A DNA stretch of 64,000 nucleotides, taken from positions 751,221-815,220 of the forward strand of contig NW_025064893.1 of NCBI RefSeq assembly GCF_019112545.1, read 5' to 3'. Each line of letters begins with the position of its first letter. The stretch's first letter is position 1. Below, in pieces: positions 35,301 to 47,309 of the stretch. Below the pieces are notes generated by a model, which did no database searches, was not told the origin of the DNA, and was given only the letters and a program-made list of their open reading frames with translations. Origin of the DNA: Guyanagaster necrorhizus (lineage: Eukaryota; Basidiomycota; Agaricomycetes; Agaricales; Physalacriaceae). Both the position numbers and the translations under genes were made by a program.

Positions 35301-36243
35301 CCTTTGTGAGCCTTAGCTGCTAGGTTGTTGGCATGATGTACTGCCCAGATATGAATCTCCTTCTGTAGGTCGACGGCTAAGATGGTTTCGCCATCTTCCA
35401 TCTCCTCATCCCACCAGTCCTCCGGATCCTCATCAGGTAATTCGTATGGGATCTTTCGGCACCGACATCATGCAAATGTGAGCCTCCCAGTTTTCCAGTT
35501 GATGAGTGGGTTATGCCGAATCAGCCAGTCATGTCCCAAGAATAATTCCTTGGTTCCAAGATCTGTCACAGCTAGGTCAATCCTCTCGGAGTGATCCCTG
35601 ATGGTCAATCTAAGCTCGATGAATTCCGTGATCGATCCAGCTTGATTTTTTGTTCTGTCGGCATTGTATACTGGTATGGGTGCAGCAGTGGTCCTGGTGG
35701 AGAGATTGTGCTGACGGACGAAGGTTCGATTGATGGAGCTACTGGTACAGCCACTGTCGATCAGGGCACTGACCAGATGGGTTGTTCGATTGGTTAAAGT
35801 TTCGATCTGAGCCTTGGTTGTCAGGTCCCTCCCAGGGGTTTTAGTTCGCCTGACGAATTTTGGTGGACTTTTTAGCTCGTCCAACCATTCTAGGGCTCGG
35901 CTCTGTTCAGCTTCTCATAATCCGTTCACAGCATCTATAGTGGCTTCTCCTGTTCTGGCCCAATGTATCCACCCTTGCAGAACGGCCTCTGCTGTGCTGT
36001 CATTTACTGCTTCTTTGATGGCTCTCCACGTCCATTCAGTTTCGAATGGTTTGAGCCACTGTTTAGGGCTCTCTGCCCCTGTTCAGCCCATAGGCGCTTG
36101 AGTTTTTCTTTTTGACTCTTTTAGGTGTGCATGGTCAACTGGTATATTCAAATGCACGTATGTTACTACAGAAGTATCATAAGTCCATCCAGCGGTTGAG
36201 ACAGGCACACCATTGGGTTCTTTGGCCAATACAGTGGAGTCAT
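32369..36243 (-). pseudogene. pol: pol of element H
   Basis: The most readable full pol. Protease DSGCTSSSIN is at about 35770. RT spans about 35100-34480, with YLDD at 34699-34688 and LTNSPATFQWMMNDIF. RNase H is at about 34310-34090. The integrase finger is at about 33720-33560 and the core at 33424-32984, with VISDQGPQF and NQEVEKYLHLF supplying Asp and Glu of the DDE triad. The GPY-like module is at about 32800-32650. The chromodomain ends at TAA 32371-32369 after ELSFN. It opens in the -1 frame before the gag stop. Scattered TGA/TAG remain, for example in WGYNN (C TGA GYNN). Confidence 0.92.
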
Positions 36244-38043
36244 TCACTGATTGGCCCCGTCTTTTACTTCCTCAATCTTTGTTTCCTTCCCGAGTTCTTC
36301 ATCTTCCTTTTGCAGCTCAGCTATCTGCGCTCATATGTCTTTCTGGGTTTTCTTCTTTTTCAGGCAATCCTTGGCCATATGTCCCTTCTGCCCGCACGTG
36401 AAACATTTTCCTTCTTTCTTCAGGTGGTCTATGTCCATGGGTTTCCCCACTCTGGTGTACGTCGTTCCGGTCCCTGTCTTCTGGCTTCCATAGCTGGGCA
36501 TTTGAGAAGATCCTGATGATTTTCCGGCAGTTTGCCCTGACTTGTTCGGGGTTGACGGGGCTGGCTTTTTGGAGTATTCCTGCAGTGTCGTTGCCTCCAC
36601 TTTCTGCCTTTGTCGCTCCTTGTACATCTCAACGATTCGTTTCTTCCATTCGTCATATCCCACCGGCATCAATATTTTGACGCCCATGGCTGAAATCATT
36701 GTGAGGTAAGAGGAGGGGACCCCTTGCTTGAGCGCCTCCACCATTCTTCCATCGTTCACGGTATCGTCTCTGATTCCTGCGAGTTTGGCGAGCCGTTCTA
36801 ATTCATCAAAGTAGTCCATCACCACCTTATCTCCCATCTTATATTCCTTGATTTTTTGCTTGTGCACCTCTTGGACTGCGGGGTCAATGAACTTGTCGTT
36901 TAGCATTCGTTTGAATACCGGCCATGAGGGATATCGGTAGTGATCCCTAGTGGTGGATCGGAAGTTCAGGGAGATCAAGATCCACCACGTCTTGGCCTTA
37001 TCCTCCAGGTATGAGGTAGCGAATGTGACTTTGTTCATGTCAGTCCCAATATATCTAACATAGACTTTGAAATACTGTTTGCAGTCTACCAGGAATCGAT
37101 CGATGTCATCAGAGGCCCCTTTAAAGGGGCGAGGCTTTCGGAGGAGGTCGGGGTGACATTGTAGAACATTAGCATTGTGTGGAAGTGGGCCCATCGGATT
37201 GGGCCAACCATCGAACGGTGGTTGTTTCCATTCCTTGGGTGGTCCTGGGAATGAATGCAGCGAGTTGTCATCGGCGACCGGGCTACCCTTTGGGTCGATT
37301 ATGCGAACAATGACCCCATTCCATACTGTGAACCCAAGGCAGACTGCCTCAGGGTCATCTCGGATGGGTTCCTTCCTGCTTGGTTCTGCCTGGTCTGGAG
37401 GCAGCTGTCCGCCAAGAAGTCGGCTTCCCCTGCTGGTCCAAGGATTTTGAATTTTGGCAGACTGTCATGCCAGCCGTTTTCTGGTCTGAACAAGCCGTGA
37501 AGCTGTGCTTTGGATTGATGGACTTATGTCGGCCCGGCTTCAGATCGAGGGAGTAATGTAGATGGCTCATTTCGGTGGTACAGGGGGGGTGCGTGGCATT
37601 GGTGCTGGTGTTCTTGGTTTGAGGGATTGGTATGGGGGTATTGGCACAAGCGGGTCTTCTGGATGCCATCAGCCGTACTCCATCCATGCGTATTCCATTG
37701 CGGCATACTGCAAAATCTTTTCTTTTTCAGTTGCTCCTGCGTACTGGTATTCCAATCCTAACGATATTGCCTGCCAGCGCATGTCTTGCCATAAAAAGTT
37801 CCTCCCCTGCTCATACAGTTCTTGGTACTCCTTGCTCCTTGCTCTTTCTATTTCCTCCTTCAGGGCTTCTTCATCAGTATCCTCCCCTGCCCACTCTATT
37901 CGTTGTCGGTATGGGTCATCACTGTCCTCCTCGTCCTCCTCGTCACCCTCGTCCCTGCTGTCCCCTTCCTTGAGGAGGGAACGGATGGGCTGGTCGTAGA
38001 TGGATGGCACGGCTGGACGAAGGGTCGTCAGGAACCCCTCCAT
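36244..38043 (-). pseudogene. gag: gag of element H
   Basis: Gag on the minus strand, ATG 38043 to TGA 36246-36244; an upstream start cannot be excluded because the frame stays open to 38823. Acidic repeat EGDEEDEEDSDD, then the helical block EEIERARSKEYQELYEQG, then the capsid-like block from about 37150 (PFKGASDDIDRFLVDCKQYF, KAKTWWILI). The knuckle CFTCGQKGHMAKDC is at about 36400-36360. A few stops between about 37670 and 37195 break it. Confidence 0.88.
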
Positions 38044-39478
38044 TGACTTGGGTGCTGGGCCCGGCAGCCTCTCGGTCGCTGGTTCAGGCGATGGGAGGGC
38101 TCTTAAGTTGGCTGTAGCACGTCCCTCCACGTGCTCTTGTCTCCTCCAGTTCTCGGCTATAGAGGCTGAAGTGTCATTGGAACTCGGGATTAAGGAACTG
38201 TCGAGCGACTCTACTGCCCAGGAATCGCTGGAGAGCCCTGTCAGAGACGTGGGCATTGTCAGGTACTCGGAGCCCATAGGCTCCGAGAATGGAGTCGGCG
38301 TCCGAGGAGATGGTGTCGGTGTGGGCAGGGTATCCGGGAGTGGGAGGTTGAGGTTCCCCTGCCCTCCCTCATCTGATGGCCTCGTCCCAGCTGACAATGC
38401 TGGCGGGTCCCGTCCATGGGTCGTCTTCTGAGTCGGGTTCCCTGAAAGGAGACCCTGAGTCAGTGCGAAGCCCATACCCACTGGGGGAGACAGACCCCAG
38501 CCTTTTGGCTTCTTCCCTCCTTCTTCGTGCTCTTCCTTGTCTGTCGTATTCTGCGGCCTCATACTGCTCTCGAGCCTCTTCTCATACGTAATCGGTGAGC
38601 TCTTCCTGGGTTCGCCTGATCTCCTCTTCTCGGTTCTGGTTCTGCTGCCATACTGCTTCGTTATAGTTGAAGGGAACGGCAAGATCCCAGTCTGGGAATA
38701 TTCGGTGTATGATTCTATCTCATGCGGCCCTTCCCCTTTCACTGGCGGTTCCAACCTCTGGCTCACTTCCCATGTGGAGGTGTCGGTAGGGATCTCCTGC
38801 TGCAGAGATAGCAATCTCTGCATTCACATAGTCGGAGTGAATGGTCCTTCCATGTGGATCGTCGATTCCCAACCTGCTGATGGACTGGCTGGAGCTGGAG
38901 TTGGGCTTGGTGGGGGTTTCGGGAGGGTTCTGGGGGAAGTCGGGCCTTTCGTGGGGTCTCGTAGCCATCCGAGTGGCATCAAGGGAGTCCCGAGCACAGT
39001 TTCCAATCCCTGAGGGAATCAGGGAGGCGAGATGCTCAGAGGGGGCAGTTGGAGTGACATGGTTAGAGACCTCCGTGGACTCCTGAGCGACGTTCATCAT
39101 CCACAGGTTCTGGAACCCTGTGAGAGCAGGGTGGCTGTTTCAGCTGTCTCATCGAGGGGGGTATTGGGGTCCTTCTTCCTCGTGAAGGCTCCCCAGATCC
39201 GGGTTGTTATTCCTGGTTTCTGATAAGGGTCTCCCTTGCAGGAAGAAAGACGTTCTGGCAGAGAGGAGGATGTCATGGAAAGGGAGGTCAGGGGTTACGT
39301 TGCGTAGGATTTGTTGGATCTGCTGGAACACTTGATAGTGTCTGACTATCCAAGCTGCTATTGATTGTCATCTGTGGCAGAGGGTGATGATGGTGAGAAG
39401 TCCGAGTAAGGTCCCAATGATAGAAGCAATAAGCTCGAAGAAGTTGTGGTTTAGGTCGGCGGTTGTTGCTGGTGGCAT
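37919..39478 (-). pseudogene. ORF1 of element H
   Basis: ATG 39478 to TGA 37921-37919, 520 codons in one phase, -1 relative to gag. The leader MPPATTADLNHN precedes FFELIASIIGTLLGLLTII, a predicted membrane helix, then LCHR and AAWIVRHYQVF. The next 60 residues contain ILRNVTPDLPFHDI, conserved in all readable copies. IHSDYVNAEIAISAAGDPYR follows at about 38840. The C-terminal motif RFLGSRVARQFLNPEF is at about 38200. Eight or so in-frame TGAs are explainable as CGA. It overlaps gag over the last 120 bp or more. Confidence 0.68.
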
Positions 39479-39520
39479 TCGGTTTCTCAGCACAATTGGG
39501 CTTGAGAAAGGGAAGGTGGA

Positions 39521-39533
39521 AGCTTTGAGCTAA
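39521..39533 (-). promoter_or_regulatory. Self-priming primer-binding site of element H
   Basis: On the minus strand it is TTAGCTCAAAGCT. It pairs with the LTR 13-mer at 39697-39685 at 11 of 13 positions. Both mismatches fall on the central CpG of the ancestral AGCTTCGAGCTAA and fit TpG/CpA decay. Confidence 0.6.
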
Positions 39534-39534
39534 T

Positions 39535-39962
39535 TGTTAGGCTCAAGCATCACGTGGGCAGATACACATGATAAACAGATGTTTCTTCGCACTTCGAGGA
39601 CTCACTTGAGTCCACTTAATATGTACCCATTTGATGTGACATAAGGTCAGACATTGACTCGAGGTAGAATGGCATGTATAAACTTTAGCTTGAAGCTGAG
39701 GTTTACCAGCAAGAGCGTTGGTTCTTAAATACTATACAGATGTCTCCTAATTATACTACTTGCTTATTATATATGTCTGTGTCCATGGTGCCCGTTGTCC
39801 TTGGGCGTCACTACCGTACATAAAAGGATGATTGTATTGTTATTGGGCTCGACCATCGTAGTGACTTGATGGGCAGGTTAGTTGTGCTGACTAAGCTTCC
39901 CACAGTCTTATGCCTAAGTGTAAATAGGGGTAAAAGGGAATAAAAGGGAAAAATTCGTAACA
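39535..39962 (-). repeat. 5' LTR of element H
   Basis: 428 bp, TGTTAGGCTC to TTCGTAACA on the plus strand, followed by tggct. TATTTAAG is read on the minus strand at 39731-39724, then the 13-mer at 39697-39685. Confidence 0.96.
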
Positions 39963-39967
39963 TGGCT

Positions 39968-42900
39968 GCACAGGAAGCAGCATCAACAGAGCTTTCATCA
40001 ACAAGCATCAATTGCCCACACAGGCAACAGCAGCACCTATTTCAGTCTACAATGCAGACAGGATGAAGAACCAAGCCAGATTGATTACCAAATATGTAGA
40101 GCTTAGGCTCATCATTGGTGATCATTCAGAAAGAATTGATCTAGCAGTAACCAACCTAGGAACAAAAGAGATATTCCTTGGTCATGATTGGCTGATCAGA
40201 CATAATCCACTAATCAATTGGAAAACTGGACAGATTATTTTTGCCCGGTGTCAATGCTGGAAGATTCCATTCAAACTACTGGATGAAGATCCCGAGGACC
40301 GATGGGATGAAGAAATGGAAGATGGTGAAACTATTCTCACTGTCGACCTACAAAGGGCCATTAATGTTTGGACAGTACATCATGCCAACAACCTAGTGGC
40401 AAAGGCCAATGCTGGGAAGGGGGAAAGGACATTCGAGGAATTGGTGCCTGAATGGGCACATGATTATTGGAAATTATTTAAAAAGGAAAGTTTCGATAAA
40501 CTATCCGATCTGAAACCCTGAGACCATGCTATCGAACTCATCCCCAATGCTAATGCCAACCTGGATTGCAAGTGTTATTCATTAGGCAATAATGAACAAC
40601 AGGAACTAGACAAGTTTCTTGAAGAAAACTTATCTAGTGGAAGGATCTGACCATCAAAGTCACCAATGGCATTGCCCTTCTTTTTCATCAAAAAGAAGGA
40701 TGGCAAACTCTGACCAGTATAAGACTATCGGAAGCTCAACAAAATGATGATCAAGAACTGCTATCCACTTCCATTGATTGTGGAACTAATGGACAAACTC
40801 CAGGGAGCAATGTACTACACCAAACTGGATGTTTGGTGGGGGTACAACAATGTGTGGATCAAAGAAGGCGACAAATGGAAGGCCACTTTTCAAATCAACT
40901 GTGGATTGTTTGAACCAACGGTTATGTTCTTTGGACTGACTAACTCACTGGCCACCTTTCAATGAATGATGAATGACATCTTCAAAGATCTCATTGCCAT
41001 GGGAAAGGTCACAATCTACTTGGACGACATACTTATTATATTCAAAACCAAAGAAGAACATCAAAGTATAGTATGACAAGTACTATCCTTGATGAGGAAG
41101 CATCGACTCTTCCTCAAGGCTGAAAAGTGCGAATTCAAGGTACTGGAAACAGAATACCTCAGAGTCATCATCAGCGAAGGGAGCATCAGAATGGACCCTA
41201 TCAAGGTCGCAGGAATAACTGAATGGCTGGAACCAACCAAGAAGAAGGAGCTACAATCATTTCTTGGCTTCACTAACTTCTACCAATGGTTCATCCGAGA
41301 TTACAGCAAGATAGTGCGACCGATGATGCAATTGACCAGAAATTCCCCATGGACTTGGGGAATTTTCCAACAGGCGGCATTCGACAAGCTTAAACGTCAA
41401 CTAGCTGAAGACATTGTCTTGGCAATTTCTAGCTAAAATGGAAAGTTCTGAGTGAAAGCAGACTCTAATGAAGATGTGATTGGAGCTGTACTCTCACAGA
41501 AACAAGATGACAAATGGTGACCAGTCGCCTTTATATCAAAGGCACTCACTATAACAGAATAGAACTATGAAATCTACGATAAAGAACTCCTCACCATAAT
41601 GCTTGCTCTTGCTGAATGGCAGCATTATCTCATTGGAGCCAATCAAACCTTCAAGATCTGGACTGATCATCAAAATCTTTGATATTTCCAACAACCCCAG
41701 AAGCTTAATTGCAGACAAGCCAGATGGGTCATGGAACTATCCAAATATGACTACACACTCCATCATAAAGCTGGAGTAGCAAACAAGAAGGCCGATTTCC
41801 TCAGCCGCAGGGTGGATCATAACCAGGGAGGAGACAACAACAAGGAGGTCATATTATTGTGACCAGAACACTTCCAGGCAATGATTATGCCAACAGAAGA
41901 AGAGATGCATAAACACATCAAGAGCGCCACCCAGGATTCACACAAGTGGGATCAAAGAATTGCCCTATCACTCAATCATGAGTGAGGACTAACAAAGGAA
42001 GGGGGATTGATCCGCTATGATAGGCAAATCTATATCCCAAGAGATCAAAAACTGTGGGGAGACATCATCACCACATATCATGATCATATGACTGCTGGAC
42101 ACTCTGGCATCGCTAAAACCAAGGAATTAGCCTTGAGGGAGTATTGGTGGCCAAAAATGGACCATAATATCACCTGATATGTCAAGGCTTGTGAAGTTTG
42201 CCAATGGAGTAAAACTTCGACACAACCCAGAGCAGCCCCACTGCATCCGAATGAAGTCTCTTCATCACTATGGACCCACATCTTGGTGGATATGATAACA
42301 GATCTTCCCAAAAGTGATGGCTATGATGCCATCATCATCATAGTCGATTGCTTCTCAAAAGCAATCATTCTGATCGCTTGTTCGACAGAACTAACATCTG
42401 AAGGATAGGCAAAAATACTACATGACAAGGTGTATACAAAGTATGGCATGCCTCAAGTAGTTATTTCAGACAGAGGACCACAATTTGTCTCCAAATTCCT
42501 GGACAACCTATACTGACTCCTCAACATCAAACGAAACACCTCAATGGCATATCATCCACAGACGGATGGCCAAACCGAATGAGCCAACCAAGAAATTGAA
42601 AAGTATCTAAGACTTTTCATCAGCTATCGGCAGGATGACTGGATGGAATGGCTAGCACTAGCAGCATTCCAACACAACAATAGAATTCACTCAGCAATGG
42701 GTAAAACACCATTCTTTGTGAATTATGGATAGAACCCACCAGTTGCACAAACAGGATGGGTTCACACAACAACACCAGCATCAAAAGACTTTGCATCTAC
42801 TATGGCAAAGATCCATGAAGAAACCAAAACCACCCTCAAAAAAGCTGCTTCAATAATGAAAAAGCAGTATGACAAACATCGACAGGTAGTGCATCAATAT

Positions 42901-43627
42901 TCAACCAACAACAAGGTTTGGTTGGATACCATGAACCTGCATCTGCCAAGGCCAAAACACAAACTAGCAGATAAGCAGACAGGCCCATTCAAAGTCACCA
43001 CCAAAATCAGCAAATCTGCATACAAATTGCAACTCCCAACAACATGGAGAATTCATAATGTATTCAACGAAACATTATTGACACTATATGTGGCACCAGC
43101 CTTTCCAAACCAAGAATGACCACCGCCACCACCAGCAGAACTCATCGATGACAAAGAACACTATAAAATTGTTAAACCACAAAACTCAAAAGGTTAAAGC
43201 ACAAGGGAGAGGTGTGAAAACAACCATTGACTACTTAGTCAGCTGGAAAGGATATAGACCAGAATCAAACCAATGGGTCAATGAGAAATACATGAATGCA
43301 GAAGAAGTGATTCGTGACTATGAACACAGAATCAACAAACTGGATGTGAAGGGGGTCATGTTCAACATTATATCTGCAAAATCAGATGTGGTGACAACAG
43401 GAAGGAAGATTATATCTAGCCAGATATACATCAACCAACCTGCCGACAGTGGAGGCCATGTTAAAGAGGATGATGAAGATGACTCTGCAATGGATGAGCC
43501 ACAAATGGTGTGAACATACAGTGAAGAGCAATATACTACACCTTTGACTCGTTTGAAGCCTGCCACAGAAATGATGACAGATCCAGCAGATCAGCCATCT
43601 CCTTCTGGCAGGGAAGACTTACTCTAA
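39968..43627 (+). pseudogene. pol: pol of element G, main part
   Basis: Resumes the protease with CTGSS, then SVYNADRMKNQA and the flap region. RT spans about 40480-41290 with YLDD at 41017-41028. RNase H is at about 41440-41650. The integrase finger is at about 42075-42210, and the core at 42280-42740 has VISDRGPQFVSKF and NQEIEKYL. The GPY-like module WLDTMNLHLPRPKHK is at about 42920. The chromodomain LVSWKGYRPESNQW is at about 43236. A tail of about 100 residues follows (acidic DEDDSAMDEPQ, then YSEEQYTTPLTR) to TAA 43625-43627. The phase shift at H equals the inserted length. Confidence 0.9.
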
Positions 43628-43664
43628 CTTAACCATTGGGATGATGGTCTTAAGAAGGGGGTAA

Positions 43665-44180
43665 TGTTATGATTTTTTCTATTTTCTTTTCTTTTCCCTT
43701 GGAAATAACCTCTATCTTCGCTTAGTCAGGGCACTTAGGCCAGTGCTTAGGACTGTGGGAATGCTTAGCTCAGCAACTCAGTCAGTCACTCTCCTATCAC
43801 ATTGCTGTGTGCTGTGAAAGGAGAGATGTACTCTTTTTGTCTTTGACTTGCAGTGCAACGACAACAGCATAACAGCAAGACAACAGCTTTTGTGGAGAGC
43901 CTGGCAACAGCAGGGGTAACAGCTCTACAGCAGATAATATCTTTTGTGAATATTTATTTATAGCATGATAACAGAACAGTATTTAAGTAGCATAGCTCTT
44001 GCTGTAATACTCCAGCTTTGAGCTAAAGTTTTATCCTCACCATCTTATCTCAAGCAAACTGCGAACACCTTGACTACACAACACTAGTCACATACAAGTG
44101 GACTCTGACAGTATAACCCAAAGTGCGAGGTTCTGTCAGTTTATCATGTGTCTCTAGTCATGTGGAATTTGGGCTTAATA
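43665..44180 (+). repeat. 3' LTR of element G
   Basis: 516 bp from TGTTATGATT, preceded by the polypurine tract aagaagggggtaa. Its last bases are TTAATA instead of TTAACA, a C-to-T change. The aaatt duplication follows at 44181. Confidence 0.94.
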
Positions 44181-44185
44181 AAATT

Positions 44186-47100
44186 ACTACTTGAGGCATG
44201 CCATATTTTGCATAGATCTTGTCACATAGTATTTTCATCCATCCTTCTGATGTTAATTCCATTGAGCAGGCAATTGGGATGATTGCCTTCAAGAAGTGAT
44301 CAACTATGATGATGATTGCATCATAGCCATCACTTTCAGGAAGTCCAGTTATCATATCCACCAAAATATGAGTCCATGGTGATAAAGAGACTTCATTCAG
44401 ATAGAGTGAAGCTGCCTTGGGTTGTGTTGAAGTCTTGCCTCATTGGCAAACCTTGCAAGCCTCAATATATCAGGTGATATTATAGTCTATTTTGGGCTAC
44501 CAATATTCCCTCAAGACTAATTCCTTTGTTTTAGTGATCCCTGGGTGTCTGGCAGTCACATGATCATGACAGGTGGTGATGATATCACCTCAAAGTCTAT
44601 GATTCCTCAGGATGTAGATCCACCCATCATAGCGAATCAATCCCCCTTCTTTTTTCAGTTCCTGCTCATGATTGAGTGATGAGGCAATCCTCTGATCCTA
44701 CTTGTGGGGATCCTGAGTGATGCTTTTAATATGTTCATGTATCTCCTCTTCTGTCAGCATGATTATTATTTGGAAGTGTTCAGGTCATAATAGTACGACC
44801 TCTTTGTTGTCATCTCCTCTTTGGTTATGATCCACTCTGTGGCTGAGGAAATCAGCCTTCTTGTTTGCTGCTCCAGCCTTGTGATGCAGCATATACTCAT
44901 ATTCAGATAGTTCCATGACCTATCTGGCTTGTCTTCGATTAAGCTTTTGAGGTTGTCAGAAGTATCGTAGATTCTGGTGATCGGTCCAGATTTTGAAGAT
45001 CTGATTAGCTCCAATGAGATAATGCTGCCATTCAGCAAGGGCAAACATTATAGCTAGGAGTTCTTTGTCATAAATCTTGTAGTTGTGCTCTGTTACTGTG
45101 AGCACCTTTGACATAAAAGCAACAGGTCACCATTTGCCATCTTGTTCCTATGAGAGTATGGCTCCAATAGCACCTTGACTAGAGTCAGCCTCCACTTTGA
45201 ACCTTCCATCCTGACTTAGTATGGCTAGAATGACATCTTCGGCTAATCAGTGTTTAAGATCATTAAATGCTGCCTATTAGAAAATTCTCCAAGTCCATGG
45301 GGAATTCCCAGTTAATTGCATCATGAGTCAGACTATTTTGCTGTAATTCCAGATAAATCATCGGTAGAAGTTGGTGAATCCAAGAAAGGATTGCAGTTTC
45401 TTCTTCTTTGTTGGCTCCAGCCATTCAGTTACTCCTGCCACTTTGACAGGGTCTATCCTGATGTTTCCTTCACTGATGATGACTCTGAGGTATTCAGTTT
45501 CTAATACCTCGAATTCACACTTTTCAGCCATGAGAAAAAGTTGATGCTTCCTCATCAAGGATAGTACCTGTCCTACTACTCATCAGTGTTCCTCCTTGGT
45601 TTTAGACATAATGAGTATGTCATCCAAGTAGATTGTTATCTTCTCCATGGCGATGAGGTCTTTGAAGATATCATTTATCATCCACTGGAAGGTTGCCAGT
45701 GAGTTGGTGAGTTCAAAGAACACAACCGTCAGTTTGAACAAACCACAGTTAGTTTGAAAAGTGGCCTTCCACTCATTGCCTTCTTTGATGTGCACATTGT
45801 TATACCTCCACCAAACATCTAGTTTGGTGTAATACTTGGCACCTCAGAGTTTGTCTATTAGTTCTATGATTAAAGGAAGCAGATAACGATTCTTGATCAT
45901 CATTTTGTTTAGCTTCTGATAATCCTGTACTGGTCGGAGTTTCCTGTCCTTCTTTTTAACAAAAAAGAAGGGTGATACCATTGGTGATTTTGATGGTTGG
46001 ATCCTCCCACTAGATAAGTTCTCCTTGAGGAACTTATCTAGTTCCTGTTGTTCATTATTGCCTAGTGGATAACACTTGCAATCTAGGTTAGCATTCAAGT
46101 TGGGAATTAATTTGATGGCATGGTCTCAGGGCTTTGCATCAGGTAGTTTGTTGAAACTTTCTTTTTCAAATAAATCCTGGTAGTCGTGTGCCCATTCAGG
46201 TACCATCTCCTCGAATGTCCTTTTCTCCTTTCTGGCATTGGCCTTTGCTGCTAGGTCATTAGCATGGTGTATTGCCCAAATGCTAATGGCCCTTTGTAGG
46301 TCAACAGTGAGGATTGTTTTGCTGTCTTCCATTTCTTCATCCCATCAGTCCTTGGGACCTTCATCTGGTAGTTCAAATGAAATCTTCTGGCAATGGCATC
46401 AGGTGAAAATAATGCATCCAGTCTTCCAATTGATTAGCAGATTGTGTCTGATTAGCCAATCATGGCCAAGGAATATCTCCTTGGTTCCTAGTTTAGTTAC
46501 TGCCAAGTCAATTTGTTCCAAATGATCACCAATAGTGAGCCTAAGCTCTATGTATTCAGTAATCAATCCAGCCTGGTTCTTTGTCCTGTCTGCATTATAG
46601 ACTGGAATAGGTGCCACTGTTGCCCGAGTGGGCAATTAGTGCTTGTTGATGAAAGCCCAATTGATGGAACTCCCTATGCAGCCACTGTCAATCAGAGCAA
46701 TGACTGCATAGATGGATCGAGATGTTAATATCTTGATCTGAGCCTTGGCCAATAGATCTTGTCCTGGGGATTTGGATCATCAGATGAATTTTTGTGGTCT
46801 GTGCAATTCATCAAGCCACTCCAAGGCTCAGCACTGTTTCATGGCCCACATTCCAGTAATCATTTCGTCAATCACTTCTTCAGCTTGGGTCTTGTGTATC
46901 CAGTTTTTGAGTACTGCCTTTGCTGCTGCTTCATCCTTCACATCCTGGATGGCCCACCAGGTCTATTCAGTGTTGAATAGCTTCAGCCAATCAGTAGGGT
47001 TCTCTACCCCTGTTCAGCCTGGAGGCGATTGAGTCTGTTTTATATCTTTAGCTTGATGAACTTTTAATGATGATGCACCTTTGGAGCTCTCTGCCCCTCT

Positions 47101-47309
47101 TCAGCCCTTCATCAGTGCTTGAGTCATTGGAGTTGGTTATTCTGGTTCCTTAGGTGATTCCATAAAAATGATACTATTGGATATATTTGAATGCACACAT
47201 AATTTAGGCATAGGTGGAGTAACTACAGAAATAAAATTGTCAGTCCATTCAATGGCTGAGGATGACAGTCCATCAGTTAATATTTAGGCCAAGTCAGTGG
47301 AATTGCTCA
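44186..47309 (-). pseudogene. pol: pol of element F, N-terminal to mid-integrase part
   Basis: From the gag stop on the minus strand: protease DSGCIGSSIN at about 46690, RT at about 46100-45360 with YLDD at 45630-45619, RNase H at about 45240-45000, integrase finger at about 44610-44450, and the first part of the DDE core (VDMITGLPESDGYDAI, YAKYGMPQVVI). G is inserted between VVI and the following SDRGPQF codons, which lie at about 27650. Confidence 0.89.

Larger units (their letters stand above)
31908..39962 (-). mobile_element. Element H: complete, youngest-looking chromovirus, inside G
   Basis: 428-bp LTRs at 31908-32335 and 39535-39962 and an exact target duplication tggct at 31903-31907 and 39963-39967. 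All parts are present on the minus strand: ORF1, gag, pol. It is antisense to G. CpG content is far higher than in A-D. It still has stops in every ORF, mostly CGA to TGA, so it is not autonomous as it stands. Confidence 0.97.
27657..44180 (+). mobile_element. Element G: Ty3/gypsy chromovirus inside F, containing H
   Basis: 516-bp LTRs at 27657-28172 and 43665-44180, with an exact duplication aaatt at 27652-27656 and 44181-44185. It is antisense to F. Its own protease is split by element H (31908-39962); joining at tggct rebuilds the DSGCTGSS motif. Long-LTR subfamily. Internal CpG is moderately retained. Confidence 0.96.
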
